Shown here one piece after another: positions 1 through 8,267 of a stretch of 40,999 nucleotides of DNA. Source of the DNA: a bacterium (lineage in GTDB: Bacteria; Electryoneota; Electryoneia; Electryoneales; Electryoneaceae); the NCBI GenBank assembly GCA_019912845.1, contig JAIOHU010000066.1:1-40999 (forward strand), in the 5' to 3' direction. The translations under genes were made by a program, and so were the position numbers. A model generated the notes under the pieces. It made no database searches. It saw nothing but the letters and a program-made list of their open reading frames with translations, and was not told where the DNA came from. Positions within the stretch are counted from its first letter, which is position 1. Every line of letters starts with the position of its first letter.

Positions 1-43
1 CCACGTCCAAGCTGGTGTATTTACCCTGAACGGCAGTTATTAG

Positions 44-71
44 TTTGGAGTTGGGAGTTTTTAGTTGAACG
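44..71 (+). repeat. T-rich heptad array
   Basis: Four consecutive 7-nt units (TTTGGAG, TTGGGAG, TTTTTAG, TTGAACG) are visible. The same units in a different order recur at 2635-2669, downstream of ribE. The function is unknown. They resemble the heptad arms that flank the four-helix-bundle cassettes elsewhere in the window. Confidence 0.6.
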
Positions 72-111
72 GCGAAAAAGCTGCTACGAATTGATTGACT
101 CGGATTAACCA

Positions 112-301
112 ATTGGCCCTGGATTTATCCAGGGTTTAATAGACCCACAACCGGATTTATTCAATGTTTATCCAGAGCCTGAAGCCAAGAGCCCAAATCC
201 CGGTGGGTGGCCCGATGCTCGCTTCGGATATCTTACTTGGATTGACCAATTGGCCCTGGATTTATCCAGGGTTTAATAGAACCACAGCCGGATATATTAA
301 A
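112..301 (+). repeat. Direct-repeat pair with hairpin core, plus a CCCCGC hairpin just after
   Basis: Two near-identical ~52-bp copies (about 112-163 and 249-300) each contain the perfect short palindrome CCCTGGATTTATCCAGGG, at 117-134 and 254-271. Each is followed by TTTAATAGA and a diverged CCRGAT tail. A third core copy lies at 6837-6854 after the EamA gene. A separate hairpin CCCCGC-GAAG-GCGGGG occupies 333-348. The region 1-536 has no convincing gene; the 78-aa and 64-aa open frames here run through the repeats. The hairpin followed by TTTAATA could act as a weak terminator, but this is inference. Confidence 0.7.
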
Positions 302-536
302 CTTTGGACAAGTCCAAAGCCAGATCCGTCATCCCCGCGAAGGCGGGGAACCAGACGATACTCATGGCGAAGCAATGAATGCATTGTGTTTTTGGGATAA
401 CTGCACCATTCGGATGGCACAAACCAAACTCATTGTAATGACCGTCTGATACAAAGAACGTCACAAGTTCAACGTATACAAAAAAAACCAATACTTCTTT
501 GTGAAAGAATTCACCTCCGTTATACTCTCCAAAGAC

Positions 537-566
537 TTGCCTGTCTATATGCAGGTGTACTATATT
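537..566 (+). promoter_or_regulatory. Sigma70-type promoter for the riboflavin locus
   Basis: TTGCCT (537-542), an 18-bp spacer, then TATATT (561-566), placed 8 nt before the first base-paired nucleotide of the FMN riboswitch. The match to consensus and the position fit a promoter whose transcript would begin just upstream of the aptamer. Confidence 0.55.
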
Positions 567-573
567 TGAATAA

Positions 574-692
574 GTCTTCGGGGCATGGTGAAAATCCAGG
601 CCGGCGGTTACAGCCCGCGACTCCTGACAAAATATCAGGACTGAACCGGTGGAATTCCGGTGCCGACGGTGAAAGTCCGGATGGGAGAAGAC
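574..692 (+). promoter_or_regulatory. FMN riboswitch (RFN element)
   Basis: The conserved RFN blocks occur in order: TTCGGGGCATGGTGAAAATC, GGCGGTTACAGCCCGCGA, a small variable stem (CCTGACAAAATATCAGG), an ACCGGTGGAATTCCGGT stem, GCCGACGGTGAAAGTCCGGA and TGGGAGAAGAC. The closing helix P1 pairs GTCTTC (574-579) with GAAGAC (687-692). The element precedes ribD, the first gene of the riboflavin locus, so FMN feedback on riboflavin synthesis is the established role for this class. The expression platform is the hairpin at 811-839. Confidence 0.95.
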
Positions 693-764
693 ATTACATA
701 GTTTCAGTTACACTCAACATCACGGTAATTAAATACCGGCTATGTTAGTTGCATGCTGAATGTG

Positions 765-788
765 ACTGTAAATATTACAGTTTACAGT
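765..788 (+). promoter_or_regulatory. Palindrome ACTGTAAA-N8-TTTACAGT in the riboswitch leader
   Basis: A perfect 8-bp inverted repeat lies between the FMN aptamer and the terminator hairpin. It could be part of an antiterminator fold or a protein-binding site. The half site resembles the GTTTAC motifs clustered at 35008-35120 upstream of the thioredoxin gene. Function is not established. Confidence 0.4.
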
Positions 789-810
789 AGACGCAAAGGT
801 CTCCCAATGC

Positions 811-839
811 CCCGATGGAATAACCATCGGGATTTCTCG
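811..839 (+). terminator. Riboswitch expression-platform terminator hairpin
   Basis: CCCGATGG (811-818), loop AATAA, CCATCGGG (824-831), then ATTTCTCGTTTT. This 8-bp GC-rich stem with a T-rich tail ends 22 nt before the ribD start codon. It fits transcription termination when FMN is bound; because it lies close to the ribosome-binding region, an effect on translation is also possible. Confidence 0.75.
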
Positions 840-861
840 TTTTATATGGCAGGACGAATTC

Positions 862-1971
862 ATGACTGTATGGCGTGAAATAGATCGTGAGATGATGCGT
901 AAAGCATTAAAACTGGCGATACGTGGAAAAGCGTGGGTGGCACCTAACCCCATGGTTGGCTCGGTCGTTGTTAAAGATAGCGAAATTGTCGGTAAGGGGT
1001 ATCACCGACGATTTGGTGAGGCTCACGCCGAGGTAAACGCCATTAAAGATGCAGGAGATGCAGCGAATGGAGCTGATCTCTATGTCAATCTTGAACCCTG
1101 CAGCCATCATGGCAAAACCCCACCCTGCGCTGATTTAATCGTAAAGTCTGGCATAAAAAATGTTTATATCGCGATCACTGATCCCAATCCACTGGTAAAT
1201 GGAAAAGGGATTAAGCTGCTGGAGGATGCTGGGATTCATGTTTACGTGGGGTTGATGGAAAAAGAGGCACGTGAACTTAACCTCCCCTATTTGAAAAAAG
1301 CCGAAACTGGAAAAGCGTGGGTAACCCTGAAGATAGCCCAGACAGTTGATGGACGGATCGCCAGTCAGACTGGTCACAGCCGTTGGATAACCTCAAAACC
1401 GAGCAGACGTTATGCGCACTTGATGCGTGCGATCCATGATGGTGTTCTTGTTGGTTCCGGCACTGTCCATGCAGATGATTGCATGCTGACCGTACGTCAC
1501 GTTTCCGGACGGAATCCAATACGGATAGTCCTGGACACCAACTTCAGAATTCCTCCTGATTCCAAGATACTAAACACCCCTGATGAAGCTGCTACGTGGG
1601 TATTTGGTTCGCCGGAGGATGGCAAACTGCCGGAATGGTCGAGCAATAGAAATGTCCGCGCGATTCTGGTGGGACGTCAAAAAGGATTTGGTGTCAATCT
1701 TCAGGAAGTGATCGATTATATCTCTCAAAACGGTATCATGTCGCTGATGGTGGAGGGTGGAAGTAAAATCTGGACAGCATTCCTCGACGCCAAACTGGCG
1801 GATAAAGTGGAAGTTGTAATAGCACCCATAATCCTCGGGCATGGTATCGATGCCATACGTGATCTGGGAATTTTACAGGTACACGACGCTGTTCAACTGG
1901 AACCCTTCCGCTGGCGAAGAATTGGTACAGACTTGCACATCGCGGCACGTGTTCAACGGGGAGATGAGTGA
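862..1971 (+). CDS. ribD: Bifunctional riboflavin deaminase/reductase RibD
   Basis: This 369-aa protein carries the two consecutive middle steps of riboflavin synthesis: deamination of the pyrimidine ring and NADPH-dependent reduction of the ribose side chain. The N-terminal zinc cytidine-deaminase-like domain shows HAEVNAI (H55, E57) and EPCSHHGKTPPCA (C80, C89). The reductase domain starts near residue 150 (VTLKIAQTVDGRIAS) and includes a VEGGSKI motif near residue 294. Length is normal for the fused enzyme. ATG 862 follows CAGGA. It is the first gene after the FMN riboswitch, and its TGA overlaps the ribE start (TGATG), which suggests translational coupling. No anomalies were seen. Confidence 0.97.
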   Translation: MTVWREIDREMMRKALKLAIRGKAWVAPNPMVGSVVVKDSEIVGKGYHRRFGEAHAEVNAIKDAGDAANGADLYVNLEPCSHHGKTPPCADLIVKSGIKNVYIAITDPNPLVNGKGIKLLEDAGIHVYVGLMEKEARELNLPYLKKAETGKAWVTLKIAQTVDGRIASQTGHSRWITSKPSRRYAHLMRAIHDGVLVGSGTVHADDCMLTVRHVSGRNPIRIVLDTNFRIPPDSKILNTPDEAATWVFGSPEDGKLPEWSSNRNVRAILVGRQKGFGVNLQEVIDYISQNGIMSLMVEGGSKIWTAFLDAKLADKVEVVIAPIILGHGIDAIRDLGILQVHDAVQLEPFRWRRIGTDLHIAARVQRGDE

Positions 1972-2609
1972 TGTTTACCGGATTGATAGAAGAAGTAGGC
2001 AAGATAAAGAGCATACGACCACGTGGGGATGGTGCGACCCTTACCATTTCAGCGAATACAATACTTGATGATGTAAAACTGGGAGACAGCATCAGCATCT
2101 CGGGCGTATGCCAGACTGTCATTGGTTTTGATGACTCTACATTTACCGTTGAAGCGATACGTGAGACAATGCAACGTACACGGTTCGGTTCCTGGCAGCA
2201 TGGTGATGCGGTCAACCTCGAACGAGCGATGATGGCTGGAGATCGTTTCGGAGGGCATATTGTACAGGGTCATGTGGATGGACTGATAAAAGTGGAACGT
2301 ATCCAACAACTGGCTGGGTCTTGGAGAGTCGCAATGCAGCAAGCTTCTCATGGAAAACAGTATATCGTGGAAAAGGGATCTGTCTGCCTCGAAGGGATCA
2401 GCCTGACAGTTGCAAAAGCCAGCGAAGAATCCTTTGAGGTGGAAATCATTCCCCATACCTGGGAACATACCACCCTGAAACTGCTTCGCCCCGGCATGAA
2501 AATCCATGTCGAATGGGATATGATGGCAAAATATGTGGAACGGATGATTCAGGGATATACATCATCAAGTGGAGTAACACTGGATAAACTTAGAAATGCA
2601 GGGTTTTAG
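1971..2609 (+). CDS. ribE: Riboflavin synthase alpha chain
   Basis: This 212-aa protein catalyses dismutation of two 6,7-dimethyl-8-ribityllumazine molecules to riboflavin. The N-terminal MFTGLIEEVG signature is diagnostic. Two tandem lumazine-binding barrels are visible: the first with GDSISISGVCQTV and HIVQGHVDG, the second from about residue 100 with KGSVCLEGISLTV. An upstream in-frame GTG at 1968 would add one residue, but the family begins MFTG, so ATG 1971 is chosen. It overlaps the ribD stop. It is sometimes named ribC in other organisms. Confidence 0.96.
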   Translation: MFTGLIEEVGKIKSIRPRGDGATLTISANTILDDVKLGDSISISGVCQTVIGFDDSTFTVEAIRETMQRTRFGSWQHGDAVNLERAMMAGDRFGGHIVQGHVDGLIKVERIQQLAGSWRVAMQQASHGKQYIVEKGSVCLEGISLTVAKASEESFEVEIIPHTWEHTTLKLLRPGMKIHVEWDMMAKYVERMIQGYTSSSGVTLDKLRNAGF

Positions 2610-2809
2610 GGAATTAAAAATTCATTGTGAATAGTTAGGAGTTTTTAGTTTGGAGTTGGAAGTTTAACAAGCGTTTACAACTTAGCAAGATATAATATAC
2701 AGTAGAATTATTTTATACAGAAAACTAGAGCCCAGAGCCCAAAGCCCAAAGCCCAAAGCCCTGAACCTGAACAACAACCAATTGATCTAATATCGGAGGA
2801 TATAAAAGA
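2610..2809 (+). repeat. Heptad array and AGCCCAA tandem repeat between ribE and ribBA
   Basis: Directly after the ribE stop comes an AATTAAAAATT tract. It is followed by heptads TTAGGAG, TTTTTAG, TTTGGAG, TTGGAAG, TTTAACA (2635-2669), the same units as at 44-71. At about 2729-2763 AGCCCAA/AGCCCAG is tandemly repeated. GGAGGA near 2796 is the ribBA ribosome-binding site. No gene and no strong terminator were seen, so ribBA may be cotranscribed with ribDE. Confidence 0.6.
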
Positions 2810-4018
2810 ATGAGTGCACCATTTTCACCAATTGAAGAAGCGTTTGATGAGCTTCGTGCTGGACGGATGATCATCCTATGCGATGATGAGGATCGTGAGA
2901 ACGAAGGTGATTTTATCATGGCAGCATCCAAGGCGACACCGGAAGCGATTAACTTCATGACGAAACATGGTCGTGGGATGGTTTGCCTCTCATTAACTGA
3001 GGAACGTGCTCGAGAACTCAACCTGGAGTTGATGGTTCCACGTAACACAGCACTTCTCGGAACTCGCTTTACCATTACCATTGACGCTATCGAAGGAACA
3101 ACAACCGGCATTTCGGCAGCGGATCGTGCTTACACTATGACACGTGCTTGTGATGCCAATGCCACACCGGATGATTTCGGACGTCCCGGTCACGTACACC
3201 CGATCATTGCTGTTGAAGGTGGTGTATTGAGACGTGCGGGGCATACCGAGGGTTCAACCGATCTTATGCGTATGGCAGGTATGCCAGCTCTGGCAGTTTT
3301 ATGTGAAATTATGAATGAAGATGGGACAATGTCGCGTGTGCCCGATCTTGAAGTCGTTGCGAAAGAATTCGGGCTCAAGATGTTTACCATTAGGGATATC
3401 ATTGAACACCGTCAACACTCGGAAAAATTGATAGAGAAGAAGGTGGAAGTGCCTTTGCCGACAAAATATGGCACATTCAACCTTATCGATTACCACGAAG
3501 AGGGGAATGACAAAGAGCATCTGGCGATGGTGAGGGGTACTTGGGAAGAGGACGAACCCATTCTTGTCCGTGTGCATTCAGAATGTCTGACTGGTGATGT
3601 GCTAGGTAGCCAACGTTGTGATTGTGGTGAGCAACGAGATAAAGCCCTTGAGATGATCGACAAAGAGGGGAAAGGGATTTTTCTCTATATGCGTCAAGAG
3701 GGACGAGGGATTGGTCTGGCGGCGAAATTGAAAGCCTACCATCTGCAGGACCTGGGTCATGACACAGTTGAAGCGAATATTTTACTTGGCTACAAGGCAG
3801 ATCTCCGTGATTATGGAATCGGTGCTCAGATATTACGCGATCTTGGTGTAAAGAAAATGCGGTTGATCACAAATAATCCTAAGAAAATCGTTGGTCTGAA
3901 AGGGTATGGACTCGAAGTGGTGGAACGTGTACCACTTGAAATACAACCAAATTCATTCAACAAAGGGTATATGGTCACCAAACGTGAGAAAATGGGGCAC
4001 ATAATTGAGAAAGTGTAG
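2810..4018 (+). CDS. ribBA: Bifunctional DHBP synthase / GTP cyclohydrolase II RibBA
   Basis: This 402-aa fusion supplies both precursors of riboflavin. The N-terminal half (about 1-205) is 3,4-dihydroxy-2-butanone-4-phosphate synthase, with the acidic DDEDRENEGD loop (25-34) and GRPGHVHPI. The C-terminal half (about 212-402) is GTP cyclohydrolase II, with the zinc-binding cysteines in HSECLTGD and SQRCDCGE (about 256-274) and the catalytic QEGRGIG loop. Both halves keep their key residues, so both are likely active. The start ATG follows a strong GGAGGA site. The gene is separated from ribE by 200 bp and from ribH by 219 bp of repeat-bearing sequence. Confidence 0.97.
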   Translation: MSAPFSPIEEAFDELRAGRMIILCDDEDRENEGDFIMAASKATPEAINFMTKHGRGMVCLSLTEERARELNLELMVPRNTALLGTRFTITIDAIEGTTTGISAADRAYTMTRACDANATPDDFGRPGHVHPIIAVEGGVLRRAGHTEGSTDLMRMAGMPALAVLCEIMNEDGTMSRVPDLEVVAKEFGLKMFTIRDIIEHRQHSEKLIEKKVEVPLPTKYGTFNLIDYHEEGNDKEHLAMVRGTWEEDEPILVRVHSECLTGDVLGSQRCDCGEQRDKALEMIDKEGKGIFLYMRQEGRGIGLAAKLKAYHLQDLGHDTVEANILLGYKADLRDYGIGAQILRDLGVKKMRLITNNPKKIVGLKGYGLEVVERVPLEIQPNSFNKGYMVTKREKMGHIIEKV

Positions 4019-4027
4019 GTTAATTAG

Positions 4028-4050
4028 AAATTCTGGAATTATGCTATTGT
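4028..4050 (+). repeat. Solo octad arm after ribBA, like the cassette-3 inverted repeat
   Basis: This AATT-containing octad sequence begins 9 nt after the ribBA stop. It matches the left arm of the third four-helix cassette (27716-27738) at about 19 of 23 positions. No partner arm is visible before ribH, so it may be a remnant. Confidence 0.45.
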
Positions 4051-4081
4051 CCTTTCTCAGTTTCTGGAGAGTATTGTTCAT

Positions 4082-4146
4082 CGTCATTACGAGGAACGCA
4101 GTGACGAAGTAATCCATGGAGCGCCAAACTCCAGTTTGGCATTTTT
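4082..4146 (+). terminator. Repeat-derived terminator-like hairpin between ribBA and ribH
   Basis: The stretch 4082-4113 resembles one half of the MITE internal palindrome (CGTCATTACGAGGAACGCAG). It runs into GCCAAACT-CC-AGTTTGGC (4123-4140) followed by ATTTTT, a good intrinsic-terminator shape. Related sequences with changed stems occur at about 17104-17138 and 29611-29632, so this is a dispersed element that may have been co-opted. If it terminates, ribH would need its own promoter. Confidence 0.55.
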
Positions 4147-4237
4147 GGAGTTAAAACTCAAGACAGCAGGATGGAATAAAATCCCATTCTCAAACTGTGG
4201 AAAACATTGCAGTAAGCAGAAATAAAATGAGGATATC

Positions 4238-4702
4238 ATGCCAAAGATCATAGAAGGAATCTTACGTGCGGATGGCGCACGGGTCGGATTAGTCGTCAGC
4301 CGTTTTAACCATTTTATCACCGATCAGCTTGTTGCCGGTGCGATTGATGGTTTACAACGTCACGGGGTTAAAGAATCGGATATCACAATCGCCAAGGTTC
4401 CGGGTTCATTTGAAATTCCGGCAGTTGCTAAGAAAATGGCAGTTTCAGGAAATTATGACGCTGTGATCGGGATTGGTTGTTTGATCCGCGGCGCAACGAC
4501 GCATTACGACCATATTGCGGCAGAAGTAACCAAAGGTCTCGCGCAAACAGCGATGGAGGGATCGGTTCCTGTAGTGTATGGGATTCTGACCTCAGAAACC
4601 ATCGAACAGGCAATCGAACGTGCGGGTACAAAAGCTGGAAACCGAGGCTTTTCCGCAGCGCAAACTGCGGTTGAAATGATCAGTCTATATGGTCAGATTT
4701 AA
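4238..4702 (+). CDS. ribH: 6,7-dimethyl-8-ribityllumazine synthase
   Basis: This 154-aa lumazine synthase condenses 5-amino-6-ribitylaminouracil with DHBP. Signatures visible are RFN (22-24), PGSFEIP (55-61), [14 protein letters not shown] with the catalytic His near residue 89, and [15 protein letters not shown] near the C-terminus. Length is typical of subunits that form the icosahedral or pentameric family. The gene completes the riboflavin pathway begun by ribD, ribE and ribBA. Its stop is only 8 bp from the convergent stop of the next gene. ATG 4238 follows AATGAGGATATC. Confidence 0.96.
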   Translation: MPKIIEGILRADGARVGLVVSRFNHFITDQLVAGAIDGLQRHGVKESDITIAKVPGSFEIPAVAKKMAVSGNYDAVIGIGCLIRGATTHYDHIAAEVTKGLAQTAMEGSVPVVYGILTSETIEQAIERAGTKAGNRGFSAAQTAVEMISLYGQI

Positions 4703-4710
4703 TCTTGTGA

Positions 4711-5742
4711 TTATCGACGCAGGATTAATCTTAAAGTATTCCAGACCGCATGAATTGAGTGTATTCCACCCCTGCTGACCAGATACTTCGGGTTCCAGTT
4801 CGGGTGGAATTTTTGCTTATGAGTTTGAATGCCTTGAAAATTATAATAACGAGTGCTATTCGAGAAGATATTCGCAGTAAACAGACTCCAGATTTTTGGC
4901 TGGGCGGGTGAATTGTCACTGTTGCTTATATCTGCAAGGGGTGCCAGACCAAGATGAAAGGAGTTATAACCCTGGATTTTTGCCCAGTCAATTGCGGAAA
5001 CAAAGAAAAAATCGCCAGTCTCGTTTGTTACATCGAGGGTGCGACGGAAGACATCCAGAGTGATCGATTCTCTCCCAGCAGTGGTGAGGATTGAAGCAAA
5101 CATAAGCGGTTGCCCCTGGAGGAGTGGGTGAGGAGAATCATTAGTAGTACAAACAACAGCAATTGGGAAATGCTGCATGTACTCCACTTCAAACCTGCCA
5201 AGTGTAAACCCCATCTCACCCAATGGAGAATCGTTGACCCAGTTACTTGAAATTTGTTGTAGTACAGGAAAAAGCTGCAAGACATTTTCTGCGGAAATCA
5301 CCTGAAATAGCAAGCCATCATTATTACCTCTTCTATGCGAGCGACGGAGACGGCGATTTTCAGGACTTTCAATGTTGAATTCGTCCAGTGAGATGATTGC
5401 GTCTTCGCCAATTTTCAATAGGTTGTAGCTGTGTGACTCGGGTAAATAATCGGCGATACTACTTTCAACATTAAGAAATACCGGGTGGAAATTTCGCGTT
5501 TCACAAATTTTGAGGAATGAATGTAACAATGGCATCCACTCTTCCGTTTTACCCACAGGTGGACCGAGTACCACCGCATCAGACCCTTTCAGGTCATACA
5601 TTAGAAAAGCGGTATAACTCCCATTGAAGAAAAATCGTTTGTCACCGATTAGTGACATGAGTGCGTGCGCGTCAGAAGCCGATCTGGCGAGGTACTCAAC
5701 TTTTAGCAGACGTTCGGTTTGTTCAAATTCCGATTCTGGCAC
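4711..5742 (-). CDS. MprF C-terminal-like aminoacyltransferase (DUF2156 / LPG synthase C)
   Basis: This 343-aa protein resembles the cytoplasmic GNAT-fold domain of phosphatidylglycerol lysyltransferases: an early RFFFN..YTAFLMYDLKGSDAVVLGPPVG block, LRRSHRR, GRESITLDVFRR, YNSFHLGLAPL, and the C-terminal FHPNWNPKYLVSRGG block, where the family has K-F-x-P-x-W-x-x-R/K-Y. Only this domain is present; there are no membrane helices for lipid flipping. The family transfers an amino acid from aminoacyl-tRNA to a lipid or related acceptor, but the substrate here is unknown. It starts at GTG 5742 after AAGGGATC. It is convergent with ribH and divergent from the EamA gene. Confidence 0.8.
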   Translation of the reverse strand: MPESEFEQTERLLKVEYLARSASDAHALMSLIGDKRFFFNGSYTAFLMYDLKGSDAVVLGPPVGKTEEWMPLLHSFLKICETRNFHPVFLNVESSIADYLPESHSYNLLKIGEDAIISLDEFNIESPENRRLRRSHRRGNNDGLLFQVISAENVLQLFPVLQQISSNWVNDSPLGEMGFTLGRFEVEYMQHFPIAVVCTTNDSPHPLLQGQPLMFASILTTAGRESITLDVFRRTLDVTNETGDFFFVSAIDWAKIQGYNSFHLGLAPLADISNSDNSPAQPKIWSLFTANIFSNSTRYYNFQGIQTHKQKFHPNWNPKYLVSRGGIHSIHAVWNTLRLILRR

Positions 5743-5903
5743 AAGATCCCTTTTCGTTGACTATTTTTCAATGTAATGCATTCACCAGCAGGAAGTTTCA
5801 GATTTCAAATGCTCCAGCGAACACGATCACTGTTTCAAAGTAAAAGTATGCTTCCTACATTCCGCTTGAAGTTCTCATCAAACCCTTTTACCCAGGCTGA
5901 AGG

Positions 5904-6806
5904 ATGCCACCCTTATTTGGTGAAATAGCAGCGTTGATTACAGCAATCTGCTGGTCGATAACACCGATTATTTTTGCAAAAGCGGGTAAGCAGATCGGTG
6001 CTTTAGCTATAAACCGTTTGCGGCTCATAATTTCACTCATTTTTTACTTCACACTTCATACAATCCTTTTCCACAACCCGATACCCCTCGGTATTCCCCT
6101 TGAAACATGGCTCTGGCTCGGAGGTAGTGGACTGGTCGGTTTAGTTGTTGGGGATTCATTTTATTACAGGGCATTGATTGAAATAGGACCTAGACGGTCG
6201 ATATTGCTGATGTCTACAGCACCAATAGTTGCAGCAGTGCTCGCCTGGATGTTCCTGGGACAGAATCTGAGCTGGCTGCAGTGGGTGGGAATTTTTACCA
6301 CTGTTGGTGGTGTGCTTTGGGTAATGGGAAAACAACCCGATGGAGTCGCTGACAAAAAAGCGAGAGGGCAATATCTACGTGGGAGCTTGTTTGCACTTGG
6401 AGGAGCTGTAGGTCAGGCGATTGGCTTGATCCTCGCTAGAAAAGGGATGTCTCCTGATCTGCCAACTCTAAGTGTAACACTGATACGTATGTTAGCAGCA
6501 ACAGGTGCATTCTGGATAGTACTCCTCTTCCGTGGTCAGATTGGAATGACCCTTGCGAAACTGAAATTACCCAGCTTATCGCAAAAGATGTTCGCTGGTA
6601 GTTTTATCGGTCCCTTCTTGGGAGTATTCTTCTCCATGGTTGCGATTACCTGGGCACCAGTAGGAATTGCGTCTACTCTCATGTCACTGAGCCCGATCAT
6701 TATGATCCCACTGGCAAGCCGTTACTTTGCCGACCGTGCTGGATTACGGGGAGTTTCTGGCGCAATTCTGGCGGTTATAGGATCGGCCATTCTTATTCTA
6801 ACCTAG
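5904..6806 (+). CDS. EamA/DMT-family transporter
   Basis: This 300-aa, very hydrophobic protein has about ten predicted transmembrane helices in two homologous halves (about 1-140 and 155-300), the layout of the drug/metabolite transporter EamA family. Family-like stretches include GGSGLVGLVVGDSFYYRALIE early in the first half and the helix-terminal APIVAAVLAWMFLGQ. The second half ends with LMSLSPIIMIPLASRYF followed by a last helix. It probably sits in the inner membrane and moves a small metabolite; the substrate cannot be told. Placement beside the riboflavin genes might suggest flavin export, but that is speculation. ATG 5904 follows CCAGG. Confidence 0.85.
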   Translation: MPPLFGEIAALITAICWSITPIIFAKAGKQIGALAINRLRLIISLIFYFTLHTILFHNPIPLGIPLETWLWLGGSGLVGLVVGDSFYYRALIEIGPRRSILLMSTAPIVAAVLAWMFLGQNLSWLQWVGIFTTVGGVLWVMGKQPDGVADKKARGQYLRGSLFALGGAVGQAIGLILARKGMSPDLPTLSVTLIRMLAATGAFWIVLLFRGQIGMTLAKLKLPSLSQKMFAGSFIGPFLGVFFSMVAITWAPVGIASTLMSLSPIIMIPLASRYFADRAGLRGVSGAILAVIGSAILILT

Positions 6807-6836
6807 CTGATTGATTCACCTGAAATGGCAGATTGG

Positions 6837-6898
6837 CCCTGGATTTATCCAGGGTTTAATAAGATAGGTAGCCCGGAATCTTGCATTCCAGGAAGATA
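6837..6898 (+). repeat. Third CCCTGGAT palindrome and GATAGGTAGCC repeat
   Basis: CCCTGGATTTATCCAGGG (6837-6854) plus TTTAATA matches the copies at 117 and 254. It is followed by GATAGGTAGCCCGGAATCTT (from 6863), a second repeat that recurs at 9499-9545 and more loosely at 8960-8983. The first hairpin begins 31 bp after the EamA stop and may serve as its terminator. Confidence 0.65.
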
Positions 6899-7014
6899 GA
6901 TTCATAGACAACGTAACTGGATAAGTCCGTTACTTGGGCGATCTGATTTTGACCTAACCTCTATTCGAGCAGCTTCTTCCAGTTTGTCACAGAACGCGGT
7001 TTCAGTTCAAGTAA

Positions 7015-7180
7015 TACCGGTGATGAGTTGGGCTGGATTTGAAGAACCAGACCGTTAGTGGATCATCCAGTAAGGTATTGATATTATTGATTTCAGGACT
7101 GATTGGATGGCGGTAATCAGAACAACACGAACATATAGCCGTTTGGTATGAGACAATAATTCCAGGAATCAGTATAATTT
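7015..7180 (+). repeat. Dispersed repeat D, copy 1
   Basis: This is a member of a hairpin-headed dispersed repeat (GCTGGAT-TTGAAGAACC, GATCATCCAG, TATTGATATTATT). It ends in a 29-nt block (7148-7176) that matches the leader of the third four-helix-bundle gene (complement of 28168-28196) at about 26 positions. The spacing between the two conserved parts is about 51-52 nt at both loci. This suggests a decayed copy of that cassette's 5' part, now joined to the 3' end of dinD. The gap 6807-7186 holds no gene. Confidence 0.6.
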
Positions 7181-7186
7181 TAATTT

Positions 7187-8044
7187 TCATTCGGATTCAT
7201 TACTAACATCCAATCCTTCTGGATTCTGAAGTGCTTGCTTCTCTTCAGAAGACAACCGTCTTTCAACCTTTTTCACATCTTCATCCGGTGGGAGAGATTC
7301 GGAACGAATTCCTCTACTCAATAGTGTCTTTCTTACAGCTTGATTGTTGGTGATATGCTCGTTTGAAATTTGTCCTTCTGTGCCAAAATCGTGCTCACGT
7401 GAATTGAAAATCGTAATTTCAGTTGCGAAGTCTTTGGCTTTAAGAATGATTGTTGGCGCAAAGTCGGCAAGTGGTCTTTTCGTTGGTACCTTCCAGACTG
7501 CCTTCATCTCGCGGGTAGGCTTTCCGAACAAAGCTTGGTCGCCTTTGCTTCGGATCAGAGCAAAATTCTCATTTCCACCAGTTTGTTCGTAAATTACTTT
7601 GGAAAGTTCTTTTTCAGTCGCGGATAATTTTTTTCTGGCGGATACACGTTCTGTCTCTAATATCCGTTGTTCAATTAGTTCAGCTTTTCGTGTCTGGAGA
7701 GCAAAATAGGTCTGAGCAAATGCAATTTGTTGCTTTTTTGCATCACCATTTTGGGCAATCAGGTAACATGCATACCTGGTCAACATAATATCATCAACTT
7801 CACGTTTCGTTCCTGAACCAATGTCTACCATTTTGCTGACGTCGGCAAAATGGTCAGAAACGCTGTAGCCACTGAGTTCACATGCAGTTTTTGCTTTAGA
7901 AATAACGTTTAAAAAATTTGTCCATTTCGTATATTGCAATAAATGCTGTAAATCACGTGCAAGCCAATATTCAACCCCATTTTCAGTCTGTTGTGCATGG
8001 GCTTCAAAATTGTCGGTCAAGTTGCGAATTACCTTGGTTTCCAT
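7187..8044 (-). CDS. dinD: DinD-like DNA damage-inducible protein
   Basis: This 285-aa protein resembles E. coli DinD, which inhibits RecA-mediated strand exchange. A BRO/KilA-like N-terminal region includes EYWLARDLQHLLQYTKWTNF and VISKAKTACELSG. It is followed by the family core VDDIMLTRYACYLIAQNGD, QIAFAQTYFALQTRKAE and QALFG. The C-terminal part includes ITNNQAVRKTLLSRGI. An open frame continues upstream to 8206, but those 54 residues do not match the family; ATG 8044 gives a length close to the usual ~275 aa. No SOS box was recognised. Single gene on this strand; the dispersed repeat ends at its 3' boundary. Confidence 0.85.
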   Translation of the reverse strand: METKVIRNLTDNFEAHAQQTENGVEYWLARDLQHLLQYTKWTNFLNVISKAKTACELSGYSVSDHFADVSKMVDIGSGTKREVDDIMLTRYACYLIAQNGDAKKQQIAFAQTYFALQTRKAELIEQRILETERVSARKKLSATEKELSKVIYEQTGGNENFALIRSKGDQALFGKPTREMKAVWKVPTKRPLADFAPTIILKAKDFATEITIFNSREHDFGTEGQISNEHITNNQAVRKTLLSRGIRSESLPPDEDVKKVERRLSSEEKQALQNPEGLDVSNESE

Positions 8045-8267
8045 GGTGATCTCAAAATTTTGTCTATTTAATTTCACTGTATCAATTTTTACATATTTTC
8101 CCGGATTTGGTTTCCAGCACGAATATCTATGCAAACGAAGCTCTTGATCTTGTTTCACTGGGCAATGAAATCCACTCAAAAAGGTGATTCCAAAACATGA
8201 AATCACTCAAACCTCAAATAGATATTTCAGGTTTCAAATGCTGGGGGAGTTTCCCCCATGTGACAAA

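Noticed and set aside
164-748. Short open frames over the riboflavin leader (78, 64 and 60 aa)
   Set aside because: They run through direct repeats or the FMN riboswitch itself and show no family motif.
2729-2763. AGCCCAA tandem repeat considered as a CRISPR or iteron array
   Set aside because: The units are 7 nt without spacers, there are no cas genes, and no replication gene is nearby; it is a simple tandem repeat.
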